The notes: generated by a model from the sequence alone, not told the origin. DNA of 64,000 nucleotides from Sipunculus nudus (GCA_026874595.1 CM049308.1:77736124-77800123); one strand, 5' to 3'; positions 13,001 through 25,067 are shown, counted from the stretch's first letter. Made by a program: numbers and translations.

Positions 13001-15033
13001 TGACAAACCATGATTTCAAATTATGCAATTAAGTCAAACCTTTCTGTGGTGGTTAATGAGAGTTCCTCTCTAGGTTTGATTGGATAAGTCTTCTTTGTGA
13101 AAACCAAAACTAACAGGTCTCCTCTGGCGGACAAACCATGTCAATAAGTTAAAAGGTGTGAATATTAAATGGATACAGTCCATGCAGACGTAAAACCTTT
13201 ACTCATCGATCTATGTTAATAAATGTGATTACTGGGTATTAATAAAAAAGTTTTAAAAAGTGATTTCATGGGCCTTGCTTGTATTTGTATAAACTGGTGA
13301 TTTTCTTAAAACATTTAATTTGAAGATGCTGTAAAGTACAATATAAATCAAATAATAGGGCTCTAAGGACTTTCCTACATAAAATGGTTTTATTTCCCAA
13401 AAAAACTCCTGTCTTTGAAGATTTAATATATAATGCCCACTGAAGCCACTGCCAGATTTGACTTTCAGTTGAAAATCAGGCCAACTTTTTGAATAGGACA
13501 AGTACATGGCATGTTGGTGGCATGTAAACAGTCTATTGAATAAGGGTGACAGTGACCATAAAATAAGGTTCAGGTTTTGTATGCATGGGACTAGGTATAA
13601 TCCAGAAGTCATCAGGCATAAGAGCAAGTCATTGAGGATATATTAATTAACCATATTGCTACTGAAGCTCTGGTAGGCTTCAAACTTGAGACATAAACAC
13701 TTGCAAATGTTTGTGTTTTATTTCACAATACTGGTATATTGTTACCTATATATAGAATAGTTTGATTAGTTTCCCAGCAAAACCATCCCCAAAACATAGA
13801 CTTACTGTTCACCTGTTTTATAAGTTGAACATTATGGTCTTGTGTGAGATTAAACACCTTCCACATGTGCCTGTTAACTATACAAGTCTGCATGACCTGA
13901 GGTCCGATCTTGCACCACAACTCCAAAACTTGGAGAAGAAACATGAAAGATGAAAGACAAAAGGAAGCACCTGCTGAAAGCTTGAAAAATCTTAATTTGT
14001 GAAATTTTGTGGCACAGTCACAAGATGGTTTGTTTTGTGCCACTGATCAATCCCCTTAAATGTTTATTTCCACTTTGCATTTTACTACAAGAGTAGGCAA
14101 ATGGTTTCTGATAGAAATAATGGCAGATACCATAATATTTTAATGAGAAAACACTATATTTCATGTATATTTAATGGTGTGAATAGGCATCTTTAAGGTA
14201 TGTCCTACCCCTTGTCGTGGGACCCAATGTGTAATTAGCTTAGTCACTTCATGATCAGTCTTGGTCAAAACTAGTCCTACCCCTAAAGTTTGGACACTTT
14301 CCTCTTGATATGTTTCATCAGTTCTTTCCAATCTAAATATCCTATACCCAAATATAATATATATATATATCAAAGATCAATATTAATAAAACTAGACTTC
14401 TTGCAACTGCTTTATGACAGTCACATTTCACCATCTATTCCCCCCCCCCCCCCCAAAAAAAAAAAAACCTACCCCCGATTTCCCTACTAATATAGTTTGG
14501 GAAGAACTAAAGTAATGCAAAATAGAAATGAATTTTGGTTGTTCCTTATCAAGTTTTTACTGATGAGCTGAAAATGCAAATGTCACATTATGTTATTTGC
14601 ACATTATTCAAAAACTATTTATGATATCACAGAGTCATACGTCTAACATGGGTGAGTCCAAAGCGGCAAACCCAAAAATGTTGGGAACCAGATATTATTG
14701 TTTTTTTCATCCATTTTTGTCTGTACCCCTAAAAAAGAAATTCCACATAAAAAATCTGAAAAAAATCACACTCTTTGACCCCTGTGACCTTGATAAATAG
14801 ATCAAGGTCATTGAAACTTGGTCAAATTGGACCATTATATAAGTTAGGTACATACATATCCTGAGTATCAATCAGGCGGATGAAAGAAGTGGCAGAATAA
14901 TGTTAAGAATAATATTATACTGACAAGAGCAAATATCTCCATCTATGGATTGGTGAAGATAATTATCATTACAACCAATCAATACAGGATCATTTTAATA
15001 TATTAGTATAAAACCTCTGGCCCCATTCTCCAT
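10046..15033 (-). CDS. Multi-exon gene, about 161-aa protein of unrecognised family
   Basis: Assembled by eye from splice sites. Exons on the minus strand, 5' to 3': 15038-15015 (ATG at 15033-15031), 13928-13806, 11958-11864, 11651-11611, 11312-11232, 10465-10437 and 10143-10046 (stop TAA 10048-10046). Every junction is AG/GT and the phases fit throughout: 1, 1, 0, 2, 2, 1. The acceptor of exon 2 has a long pyrimidine tract. Landmarks in the product are LELWCKIGPQVMQTC near the start, NTPEEIQVASQTCKL and SMEALIKSDS in the middle, and GPLKHCVSFGPSAVWIEA near the end. It is soluble-looking, with no signal peptide or membrane segment. Weak points are the 24-nt first coding exon with donor GTTTTA and the 29-nt exon 6. 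The family is not recognised and no function is proposed. A MITE (12611-12805) sits in intron 2. Confidence 0.6.
12611..12805. mobile_element. pogo/Tigger-like MITE in intron 2
   Basis: The left end CACTGGAGCCTCTCCTGACA matches the reverse complement of the right end CAGTAGAACCTCCTTATTAT over the pattern CA.T.GA.CCTC, and both continue to GGCAC/GGACAC. The internal sequence repeats the motif 'CAGGRCACCTC' in the same style. This is typical of decayed pogo-type elements. About 195 bp, with no ORF. Confidence 0.6.
14440..14466. repeat. Homopolymer junction C(15)A(12)
   Basis: A run of 15 C followed directly by 12 A inside an intron of the minus-strand gene. It is one of many dG:dC runs in the window. 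Confidence 0.95.
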
Positions 15034-15369
15034 TTATCCTGATAATGGAGAAAAGTAAGCAGGTAAGGTTTGAGTGATTTTAAATATTTCTGTTTTCGAA
15101 AATACTCAACCTATTCATCTGCTGCCTGTTCTTATATATTATCAGTTTTGACAAATTATCAGATTAAACTGTGCTTTGTAGGGGTCTACCTTTTTAAAAT
15201 GTTGATATATTATCAGCATTGATCATGCTCCAAATAAAATCCAGATCTGCCCTATGCAAAACAGCCAGCAAAATAAGAACTTATTCGGACAATGCTGCAC
15301 AGGTGAAAGTAAACCAACAATTACTCATAAAACAGAATTTATATGGTAAAAAAATATTTTTTAACCTAC

Positions 15370-15655
15370 CTGCGGTCCACGTTTTCCCCTTTTAATTTTT
15401 TAGTCTTTCACACCGAAAACAAAATGAGTCGTTTTCCACTTCAAACCCCTTGACAAGAGATTTGACGGTTTTGTCCGTACAACAATCGCATTCTTCCTCG
15501 GAGAAATTGTCAGCTTTGAAAACAAGTACACATAATAATGACAGACAATGGGCGTTTTGTCATGACAAACGATTGTTTGAGACTCTGCGAGGAGTCTCGT
15601 TCGCGCTTCAGCAGATGGTTTGTTTTGTCGTCTGCTCTGTGAAATAGACAGCTAA
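15370..15655 (-). other. Probable 5' untranslated exon of the minus-strand gene
   Basis: A patch richer in GC and CpG than its surroundings ends on the minus strand with a strong donor, CGCAG/GTAGGT (exon boundary 15370). It lies 333 nt before the acceptor of the ATG-bearing exon. All three frames contain stops before the donor and no ATG remains open to it, so it should be 5' UTR. One frame encodes a short Cys-rich peptide (EECDCCTDKTVKSLVKGF...CFRC) ending in a stop, which could be an upstream ORF. The transcription start was not determined. Confidence 0.45.
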
Positions 15656-15843
15656 AAACTACCGACATCTAGTGACTAATATATGTACTAAAAGGAACCA
15701 ACACCATTTCAACATTTTGTTTTCTTTTATAATAACCATGCAAACATTAAAAAAATTAAACAACAAACAAAGGATAAACCATTTATTTTTTTTCTTGAGA
15801 TTGACATAAATAAATAACACTGATAAATAGATACTGTATTTCG

Positions 15844-15846
<3 letters not shown>

Positions 15847-15891
<45 letters not shown>
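15847..15891. repeat. (TA)n(GA)n microsatellite
   Basis: Alternating TA followed by about 17 GA dinucleotides. Copy B at about 25160 lacks the array, so it expanded after the duplication. Confidence 0.95.
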
Positions 15892-15893
<2 letters not shown>

Positions 15894-16709
15894 AAACCGT
15901 ATATATATCCGCCTAAAAGCTGTTTTCAAGTCCTCGGAAAATATATTCCGGCTCTCATAGGTTTTGTTTTTATTACAAAACTAGAATGAATGCAGGTTTC
16001 GGTAAGCTTTTAGACTTTAGATTCAGAAAGCTATAATGAAAAATTTTCTATCAAGTGTTGCAGGAAACTCTCCAAAAATCTGGTTGAAATATAATTGAAT
16101 TCTGAAAAATTTCAGTGGTTTATATATTGAGATAGATATTTCTCACCTATGTTCAAAGCATTTAATTTCAACGTATGGAGTTGTAAACATCCTGTAATAA
16201 TTAAGTGTTTTGCCTGTTATTGAAATTTAACAACCCAAGTGAAACGTCTACAAGATGTTACCTGTATTTTAACAATAAGATCCCCCAAGGTGCTGCAAGT
16301 ATCTGCTACAGGCATGCTGGAATTAATTATTTTCATTTTAGTCACCTGAAATTGATTAAACTATTTTAAAATGTAGGTTTATTTAATTGACCAGTGCTAG
16401 AACTTACAGACAAATTTAGAGATAACACTACATGTACATTAAATATCACAACTCATCATGGGTCAAGTCTGAGTCACAGCAATGTCAACTTCGTTTCTAT
16501 TGGCGGACACACCCTTTACGTGGAAATGAGCGTTTTATGTAGGAACTGAAATGGACAAGGTGGGATATTTCAGAGCCATTTCAATGCGGGTTCATTCCTG
16601 GTTATTGCCGGAAACGAAATTAATGCATGAACAAACGTGCCAAATAAAAAGCTAGTTATAAAATAATATCACTTTATAATATTCCTCGACTTGGTCACGT
16701 TTTAATTAT

Positions 16710-17830
16710 TGTTACGGGGTGACATAAAAGCGGACCGAACTGTCTCGCTAGTGATGCCTGCTTTTCTAGCGAAGCGATTGGAATGCCGGACATGTGCGCC
16801 ACCGACATGGTTTGGAATGCCGGATCGGCCCCATTTTTATTCCTGAGCAATTAGTCTTCGTAATAAAATTGGGGGCTCGTCCGGGATGCTTGATAGTTTT
16901 GAAAATTTATTAGGCCTTGACCTAGACACATTGTTTATAATACATTGTTTATAAGACTTATCTCAGTGCTTTTTTGTAATCGTTTTAACATCTTAACATG
17001 GCAGACTTTGTTGAAGATCCAGACCCTGATCAACTTGAACATTTGACAATAGATCAGTTGTTGCATTTGGGACAACACTAAGGGCTAGGTGTGAAAAAAA
17101 AGCTTTTAGAAAGCCGGATATCATTGCTAAAATCATGCAAGATCTAGTTAGCAAAGGTTAAATTGAAGAGAGTGAAATGGAAACATAAAAAATGACAGCC
17201 TTGCTCTGCAGTTAGAATTAAAAAAGTTAGAATTACAAAATGAGCTGGCATTAAAACAGTTAAATTTGGAAAAACAAAGAGACGAGAGAGAAAAATACCA
17301 GCGGACACGGAAGAGTGTGACTCTCTCGTCAGCTTTCAGACCTTTCCGATAATTGCAGAACTTACAGATCTTCAACGAATTTATACAGACTTTATATACG
17401 GATTGTCTTCAGTTTGCCTTTGGGATTATAAACAGAACTTCACTTTTATATTACAACATATTGTTTTCGGGTTGTAATCGGACTATTCTCTGGGAAGATT
17501 TATTTGAACTATTTACGTGGATTGTTTGTGATAAAAGACTCTTGTTGAGCTGTGACAATGGTTGTATTCAGAAATCAAATCCTATAGAATCCGGACACTC
17601 TGGTATTGTACATTTTTAATATTGTTATACTGTGTAATTGTATTGATTTAGTGTATTGTAATGTTAGAATTGTTCTAAGAATAAATTATAATTATTTGTT
17701 TACAAAAATCCCCTGACTTCTTTATTCATTCCCCTGGACATTTCACGCTGCCTAGTGTTGCGGAATCTGATTTTTTTATCTCCGTAACAAAATTTATGCT
17801 CGTGATCTGTTATTATTAGGTTCCGTATCA
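16710..17830 (+). mobile_element. Deleted Gmr1-like LTR retrotransposon (relic)
   Basis: Flanked by a perfect 4-bp target duplication TTAT (16706-16709 and 17831-17834). The corresponding site in copy B (about 26125) is empty. It begins TGTTAC. About 155 nt later comes a tRNA-Pro-type primer site, then the first part of gag (ATG at 16998, reading MADFVEDPDPDQ, broken by stops within 30 codons). At about 17290 the sequence jumps into the second half of the LTR, which ends at TTCCGTATCA. Everything from mid-gag through RNase H is missing. The first 155 nt do not resemble the LTR of the larger element at 27092, so this relic is a recombinant or belongs to another subfamily. Confidence 0.8.
16870..16887 (+). 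promoter_or_regulatory. Primer-binding site, tRNA-Pro type (relic)
   Basis: TGGGGGCTCGTCCGGGAT is identical to the 18-nt proline-tRNA primer site known from murine gammaretroviruses. It sits just inside the 5' end of the relic. Confidence 0.85.
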
Positions 17831-18221
17831 TTATGTTAAGAGTTAAATTTATGTACTATATTAAGTTATGGCAGTTAAATTTGAATAAAATTGTTATATA
17901 AACGTATCATATGTGTCAGGCACGCTTTCCTCTTATATAGCCGAATATATATGTATACATTTGTAGCTACCATATATATATTAAATAACTAGCGAGTATG
18001 CATACATAATATGCCGGTGGCAACATTATCAGAACAAAACCAGGTACCTCATATTGGAAACATGCAGGACACTCCACAAAGGCTACATTAGGATAAATGT
18101 TTGAGCATGCGAGTGCGAGAAAACTTGACTTTTGTGCAAAGGAAGTTTAACAAAAATACAACAAGATAAGATAATATTCAGTGTCATGAAAACAACAAAC
18201 TTTGAAAGTCTTGATGTCGAA

Positions 18222-18395
18222 ATATTTAGGCAAAATCGACAGGCCTTGAATTCAGGAAATCGATAAGGCCTGAATTTCGTGAGATAGACTAAGGCTAGGA
18301 TCTCGTGAAATAGACAGGGCAATGGACTCGTGAAATCGACAAGGCCTTGAACTCGTGAAATCGACAAGATGCAAAATTTGTGAAATCTATAACGA
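18222..18395. repeat. Minisatellite, about 29-bp unit (copy A)
   Basis: Five to six imperfect units around CTCGTGAAATCGACAAGGCC. The homologous array in copy B is at 26500-26690. Units in the two copies differ in length and order, so the array was present before the duplication and has drifted. Confidence 0.85.
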
Positions 18396-19248
18396 CGAGT
18401 ATATATGAATCATATATCAGTTTACAGCAAGATGTCAGTGACTAAGTGGTGTTAATGTCTCTTGATATGAGTGGAGTGACTATGATTAATTTTTTTTTCA
18501 TAATTTATATTTATATTTATCATGAAAATAACATAATAATTTATGATTAATTAGACGCATTCCCATACATAAACATGACCGACATTTTGAGATATTTTGT
18601 TAGAAATTACAATCTGTTGCAGTAGAAATAACTCTTAAAGTACTTTATGGATATATTCAAAGCACATTCGTTAGTCGGAAGAGTGTGGACTTTCATTAAG
18701 GAAAAATAGAATTTATCAGTTTCCATAGTGATGAGATATTTAGAACAGAGGCAAAGGAGAACCGGACATCGTGGTCAGTCAAGGAGAAGATGAATACATG
18801 TAGTGACCTCTAGCGAACAGATTACCGAGCTAGCGATAACATAAAAAGACGACTGGTGGTATAGTTAAACCATGGACTTCACATAAACTATGAATGAAAA
18901 ACAGAAGTGCATAGTTATATGTATTATTATTTAAATTACAATTCCCTGCATGTATTCAATTGATAAATATTTCAATATAAAGATATATGTGTTTCAAATC
19001 TCTCGTGTTTTGTATTAAGTTATACAGTTGTTATTATTTATATGTTGGAATTATTTTCTCCTGCGTTTCTTCGCAGCGGTACACCACGCGTTTCTTGTGT
19101 TGTCTGCGGCCGTCCACATTCCAATTTCCTGCCGTTCTCTACACTATACGATTTCCTGCGGATTGCTATATTACAGAAACCTGATAAATTAGGGGATCTT
19201 AGCCACACGCTACAATTCCCCATATATTCCTATGAAAATCTAAAAAAC

Positions 19249-20203
19249 AGGGGCGTAGCCAGGATTGAAGGAGGGGAGGGGGCCATCATCAGTGGCGGGT
19301 CAAGAAATTAAAAAACGGGGGGGGGGGGGGGGGGGGCGCTAATATGCATGTATGGGTAATATGAAAAAGGTTAAATATACAAGTATATATATGTATATTT
19401 TTATTATTATTATTATTTTTACTATAATTTATATATTGAAGTATATGAAAATATATATATTTTTATTTTCAATTATGAACCATGGTATAATTAAGGCTAG
19501 TTACGGGTACATGGGGAAGGTATAGGTTGGGGTTTCCCCCTCACATATTGGGAAATTTTTTTATATATACAATGTAAAGAGGACATTTTGAGGCAATTTT
19601 CACAAACAAATGAGGATTTCCTGTTCCTGAAAAACTGTTCCCTTATGTCTTTGCGTTATGTTATCAAACTGTAGAGATGTTCAATATTTAAGATTTATAT
19701 TTCTTCGACATTAGGAGTCAATGGCGCAAAAGCGCAATCACGTTTATAACTATTAAAATATTATCTTTTAAATGTAATGCTCGTGGTGAAATATCTGATA
19801 AGCTGAATTATTATGTTAAACTTCGCATTTTACATGTTTCCGTGGTCTCGACAGCACGCAGGACTCCTAAGAGCTCAACACGAGTTTGAGTACCGGTATT
19901 ACCAGAGGAGCCGTAAGATTGTTCACGGTCGACCCCAACAATGCAGGGCCCGGTGCTCGATCGATCTGCAGTTGTTCTGCAGCTGTCCATAAATATCTTA
20001 TACTCAACTAATAAATTTGAAAGTAATTGTAACCGCAGATAACTTAAATATAGTCTAATTGCTTATTAATAATAAGAAATATGAAAATTAATCATGAAAA
20101 TCATGGAAATAAGATAAAATGAGAGATTTTGCAGTTCAACGGGGGGCCGCGCGCCGAAGGCGCCCCCTCTGAATCCACTACTGATAGCATATATCCGCCC
20201 CTG
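19249..20203. mobile_element. Decayed, probably nested hAT-like non-autonomous elements with a poly-G tract
   Basis: The outer ends are CAGGGGCGTAGCCAGGATT on the left and ATATCCGCCCCTG on the right, the CAGGGGCG-type ends common among hAT MITEs. An inner pair CAGTGGCGGGTC (about 19280) and GAATCCACTACTG (about 20180) suggests a second, nested element. The interior has a run of 20 G (19317-19336) and no ORF. Clear 8-bp target duplications were not found. Copy B lacks this insertion. Confidence 0.5.
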
Positions 20204-20209
20204 ATTTAA

Positions 20210-20216
<7 letters not shown>

Positions 20217-20266
<50 letters not shown>
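20217..20266. repeat. (TA)n microsatellite
   Basis: About 25 uninterrupted TA dinucleotides directly after the hAT-like remnant. Confidence 0.95.
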
Positions 20267-20270
<4 letters not shown>

Positions 20271-20473
20271 ATTAGATTATGTGAAATTAAGAAAGGACGG
20301 CGAGTACTGGATGCGACCGGGGCGGTCGCATATATATATATATAACAAGAAGAGAACTAAGCTGTGAATACTAATTATTCGTAAAAAATAATAATATTTT
20401 AGACTGAACTGTTACAAATTTATACCTTTTGGATATTTGCCGAAACTGACAGATATTTTTCCTATTATCTTAT

Positions 20474-20805
20474 ACCATGTACCATATTGACTCAAAATCA
20501 TTTTTAACTAATTTAACTGCACAAATTACTATTATGAGAAAAGTGATATTAATAACTGATTGCATCAGGTAAAGTGTAGATTAAAAGGTGATTTCAAAAT
20601 TAAAATCAAATTTAATTTCATGCACAAAACGTTCTTTACACCATGTATCATATTGACTCAAAATCGTTTTAAACTAATTTAACTGCACAAATTACTGTTA
20701 TAAGAAAAGTGGTATTAATAACTTATTGCATCAGGTAAAGTGTAGATTAAAAGGTGATTTCAAAATTAAAATTAAATTTAATTTCATGCACAAAACGTTC
20801 TTCTA
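20474..20805. repeat. Tandem duplication, 166-bp unit
   Basis: Two adjacent, nearly identical units beginning ACCATGTACCATATTGACTC and ACCATGTATCATATTGACTC, each ending TTCATGCACAAAACGTTCTT. Copy B carries only one diverged half-unit (37590-37670). No coding potential. Confidence 0.9.
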
Positions 20806-21634
20806 ACCATGAATTCGAAAAGAATATAACATATTGGAGTCCTAACGTTAAAGCTAAACTATTAAATATAACACATATATATTGTGAATTGAGTCATTAC
20901 ATTGAATTGACAGCCTCTCCTAACAATGTATATTTTTTTTTTATAAATAGGGGCCAGCTATAGATCACACATACCTTATATGAAGCATATTTTTGGTTTC
21001 CTCTAATTTTCATTTCTTCGTGAAATGTTCCAGCATGAGACTGACACATATAGGTCGATGTATAAATGCTCACGGAGCGTGGGCGCCATCATTATATATA
21101 AATGCCTGTGAGTCATGTTTTCCCAGTTAGATCTTTTCTCACACTCAAAGTTTTTTTGGTACTTTATTGGAAAGTTTCAGTTGACAATTGAAAGAGTTGC
21201 AAGTTAAATGCAAGTATATAGCTGTTTGTGTCATTCGCTCTAGATAGTGCATGTTCCATTCCCACAATTGTAATTACATACCACATATATAAGTTTTCTC
21301 TAAACAGATTTACAGCATCTATACTCTACTTTTTGAAATTATGAACAATGTTGTTATAGTGTTCGATTCTTTTTTATTTATTATAAGTGTTGCAGCTGCT
21401 TTTGTTTATAGCCACATATAAATCTGTATTTCCTTTCGCAGAGTTATATAACCTTTTCTTGCAGCCAAAAGGACTATTGAAAACTGGACCTTCATTCCGT
21501 ACATTTATTACCACATTGGTACAGCGGTAACTTCTTTTCACATAAGATTGCATTCACAAACTAAGTTGCAAGTTCTCTCAGCACATCTGCATGATCTTTC
21601 CATGCATATGCTCTCTTTACAAATTCTATTAACA

Positions 21635-21985
21635 CATGCAGCTGCGCATTATATCCATAAAGCTGCACATGCTGGTCATCAATTTCAATCCCGATTCGTA
21701 CCTCTTAAACTTCGGTTCACACCAATTCACCTAACAAAAGAATTATTATCCACATTGAAACAGCTGAAAGTTCTGCAGATACAACTGCATGTTTGTTCTA
21801 GAAAAGCTGCAAGGTCTAAATTAATTCTAAGCTGCACGTTATCTGCACACAGCTGCAAGTATTTAACTTCAGGTTCTAATAACGCAGCTGTAAACTCTCA
21901 GCTGGAGGTCTCTGCACACAGCTGCAAGTTCTTAGCTTCAGGTTCCATTAATATACAGCTGTAATGTCTCAGCTGCACGTTATCT
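21635..21985. repeat. CAGCTG (E-box) minisatellite, copy A
   Basis: Degenerate tandem repeat of about 67 bp made of three related sub-blocks, CAGCTGCAAGTT, CAGCTGTAAA and CAGCTGCACGTT, separated by AGCTTCAGGTTCTATTAA and TCTCTGCACA. Eight exact CAGCTG palindromes occur in about 340 bp. The 138-codon open frame at 21548-21964 is a by-product of the repeat and low stop density. Confidence 0.85.
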
Positions 21986-22829
21986 GCACACTATAATGTG
22001 TCCATGTTTTTGTAGTGGGAATGAACTTCACCGATCTGCAGACTTTCACATTACCACTCTCATCCATGGGTTGTTTTAGCTGGCACAAGCGCAGCCGTTG
22101 ACATTAAGTAAATCAGGCGTGTGTGTTGTGTACCAAACTGTAACAACAACCCGTACAGTGATCATTTTAATGTCCTCACAGCAGGCATTAAAAGTTGTTT
22201 AAAAAGAAAATACACCGAAATCTACCTATAATTCAAATCAGACAGGAAAAAAACAAAGGTTATTCAAGAGGAATCAAGGTATAATTTCCCGGAAATCATA
22301 GAGCTAGCGGAATAAAATGACAGGCAAAATGTGTATGTGCAATAATTCATAACACCAGCAGAGGCCATCAACATTGAGCAACTCAGGGCTCTAAAGGGTG
22401 TTTAATCTGAAACTAGAAGGTACTCAGTCAAACGCAAATACCTCCGCGAACACGAAATAATATTTAAATATATTGACACGTATCTGGACAATATGAACAT
22501 GTTAGTTCTTAAAAATTCTTAAAGCAACGTTCTTAAATGACGTCCTATATATTTACATAGATAAAAAAGTGTCAAGCATATAAAACTATTTTTACTTGCA
22601 GCAGACATGTCGCTTAACATATTTATATTTATCCTCGTCTACGTCCCTCATTTCCATCGAAACTCTGCCAAACGTCGTAAATCATTTTATCGTCATTGTG
22701 ATAATGAGACGACATATCGTATAAAGGACTTACTTCTTTATTAATTCTGACAATCTCTTAACATCACCATCACTGAACAACATGTGTGCTTTGCATTAAG
22801 CACATTCTGTACAGACCTTTTAAGAAACC

Positions 22830-23215
22830 CCTCGCGATACGACAGGCCTAGAATCGCTTCTCTAATCGTTTCAGAAAATCGCTTTCACATTCGCGCTCGC
22901 CTGGCTATGCGTATATGCATAGAAACCCTCCTTTGATATTATAAATAATCGAGTTTTTCGCGTCCGCATACGCTTACTAGCTATGGAAACGTAGCTTGAG
23001 TCGCAATCATTATCGATGTAGAAAATCGCGCTCGTTTCCGCCCATATGCGTTCGACATCACGTAAACGGAAACGCTGGACTTTTCACAGTGATAGAACCA
23101 TAGGATCGCTTTAATCGTGTTCGCTTACTCTCTCATATTGAAATGTAGGTGATCGCGTGACCTTTACTATACCAGAGTTCCTCCGATCGATCCACGGAAA
23201 CTCGAAAGGCTGGAT
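22830..23215. other. CpG-dense stretch without ORF
   Basis: Unlike its surroundings this 385-bp stretch is full of CpG (CGCGATACGAC, ATCGCTT, TCGCGTCCGCATACGC, ATTCGCGCTCGCC). The short words AATCGC and GCTTTC recur in both orientations. It lies at the downstream edge of duplication copy A and is absent from copy B. It could be an unmethylated regulatory patch or the end of a mobile element. Confidence 0.4.
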
Positions 23216-23370
23216 GCGTGAAAAAAGGTATAGAGTTTATAATTTGTTTACTTAAAGGGACAACCTGCCAGTATTGTTTTTTTTTATTTCATATCTCAGA
23301 GTATTTAGTGAAGTCTCATTACAAATGCATGCATTGGCGGCGAAGCGAAATATTCATTGGGGGCCCAATA

Positions 23371-23372
<2 letters not shown>

Positions 23373-23426
<54 letters not shown>

Positions 23427-23545
23427 GGCCGTAGCCTGACCCAAATAGCGGGGGAGGGGGGGGGGGGAGTTATTAAGCGGATGCGAGGGGACAAAGCCCC
23501 CGAAGGGGGAGAGTGTGGGAGGTGGTGTCCCACGGTGTGGAAAAT
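23373..23545. mobile_element. (TA)n microsatellite joined to a transposon end
   Basis: About 25 TA units (23373-23422) lead directly into ACAGGGCCGTAGCCTGACCC, then a G-rich block and GGGGACAAAGCCCCCGAAGG. This 'CAGGGCCGTAGCC plus poly-G' arrangement matches the ends of the hAT-like non-autonomous elements seen elsewhere in this window. The other end was not located. Confidence 0.5.
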
Positions 23546-23779
23546 TTTGAAAAAAAAACTGTATGTATACTACTGCATTCTGGTGCATATTTACCTTCAT
23601 TTTTTTTATTAATGCTTATTTAGAAAAATAAAAATAAAAAAAAAGATATATCAACTTTGCAATATTTTTTTGGGCTCTCAAATCCCAGGGGATGTATATA
23701 TATGGTCTTATGGGGTTGATATGGGGAGGGGGTAGTCTATTACAGTCCTGTAAAGGAGAAGATACTAACTGTACTGAGA

Positions 23780-24115
23780 AATACTGTACGCTCCCGAGGC
23801 AGCGGAAATCTTGCGCTTCTAAAAAAGCAAAGCGCTGTGTAAAGAGCGTAAGAAATACTGGTACTCCTTATGTTTTCAAGCATAAATATGCACCAGAATG
23901 CAGTAGTATACATACAGTTTTGAACATGATTGACTCCGTGTATTCCTCGCTTGGCTGTGTCTTCCAGCACAAGGTCTCATCTGATTGGACAAAAATACAG
24001 TGCTTCCCTCTGGTGTAGCAATTCAGGATACGAGGTCTTAACAAACAGCGCTTACCATATAGGTAGTAGGCCTATAGTTAAAGCGATGTGTAAAGAGCGT
24101 AATGAGGAGGTAGAA
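23780..24115 (-). repeat. Inverted fragments of the C-locus repeat
   Basis: Read on the minus strand, about 23925-24115 matches 40485-40660 (shared words include CTCTTTACACA, ACCTATAGGCCTACTACCTA and TGTCCAATCAGATGAGACC). A piece at about 23785-23830 matches 60325-60350 (GCTGCCTCGGGAGCGTAC-like). The repeat family is therefore dispersed beyond the C1/C2 pair. Confidence 0.65.
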
Positions 24116-25067
24116 AGGTCACTAGTTGCAAAATGCCATTTACAAAGCTCTGGCTTATATGACTTGCTGCCAAATGTCCTTGTTGAATTTGTTTTGATTA
24201 TTTTGGCGGGCCCCCACATATTATAAACATGTTGATATAAACAAAACAAGCAGCCCGTGTGCTGTGATATCCACATCTTCCGGCCTATATTTATGAAAGC
24301 TCGAAGAGATTACGTTTGGTTTATAAAGGTCAGATAGGTGATTTTATTTATATAAAAAGATTTTATTTATATTGTAGGCATTACTGATTGTCAAAGGGTG
24401 AACTCGTCCTGAATGTTTTCATATTACATGAAATAATCATAAGGGGATTTCAATTTTATTTTCTAAACCATATAATCCACGAGGTAAGACTATGTATTGT
24501 GATACTTTGCTCTCATTTTGCGTATAAGCAATGCCTTAGTTTGACGGTAGAGGCATTACATGTTGGTTAATTGTAACACACACTGAGCAGTAGTAAAATT
24601 ATTGAAATATTGATCCCGGATACTCGTCTCTGAAGGAATGACAAAAATTGCAGGGTTTGGATCCAGAATTTTGCATGATGGGCCGGGGCGCAACCCATAA
24701 AAACTACTTGGAAAACCTTAGAGGTTCTCAGGTCTGGAAAGGTTGGGGGTGGGGGGAGGGGGTGTTCAAAATCGCCAAAATGATTTCAAATGGTCCAGTC
24801 CGCCTGAACCTCGTTCACCCTCAAATTGTGGCATCCAGTGCCAGTCTCAAAGCCGCTAAAGAGCGACCTCTGGTGGACAAGTAGTAAACAACCACTAAAA
24901 CAGATAACGAAAGAAAGGTTTACATCTAAAATTGTATAACGTCTGAAGGTAGAAAATCGTCGACCTAATTTGCTCATATGTTATCGATAATTATATAAAA
25001 CCGTGTTTGATAGTTGCTCCGGACACACATGCGCGCACACCAGCAAAACAATACATAAGTAATCACA
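24116..25067. other. Noncoding spacer between duplication copies
   Basis: Contains a G-rich transposon-like block (24,630-24,770) beginning near GGGTTTGGATCCAGAATTTTG, and a CTCF-like word at 24863-24876. No gene was seen. Confidence 0.4.

Larger units (their letters stand above)
15743..22790. repeat. Segmental duplication, copy A
   Basis: Collinear, same-orientation similarity to 25068-40190 (copy B). Matching blocks include 15743-16709 with 25068-26125, 17831-19185 with 26126-27091 plus 33837-34103, and 20540-22790 with 37575-40190. Divergence is moderate, with many substitutions and small indels, so the duplication is old. Copy A carries its own insertions: a Gmr1-like relic, a poly-G transposon remnant at 19249-20203 and a (TA)n run. 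No protein-coding gene is visible in the shared sequence; it holds two minisatellites (29-bp unit and the CAGCTG array). Confidence 0.85.

Noticed and set aside
13253-13627. 124-codon minus-strand ORF inside intron 2
   Set aside because: Hydrophobic, biased composition, no splice support, and the surrounding gene joins in phase without it.
21548-21964. 138-codon ORF (plus) as a gene
   Set aside because: It lies in the degenerate CAGCTG repeat, has repeat-derived composition, and copy B does not keep the frame.
23218-23612. Ile/Tyr-repeat ORFs around 23.4 kb
   Set aside because: Translation of a (TA)n microsatellite.
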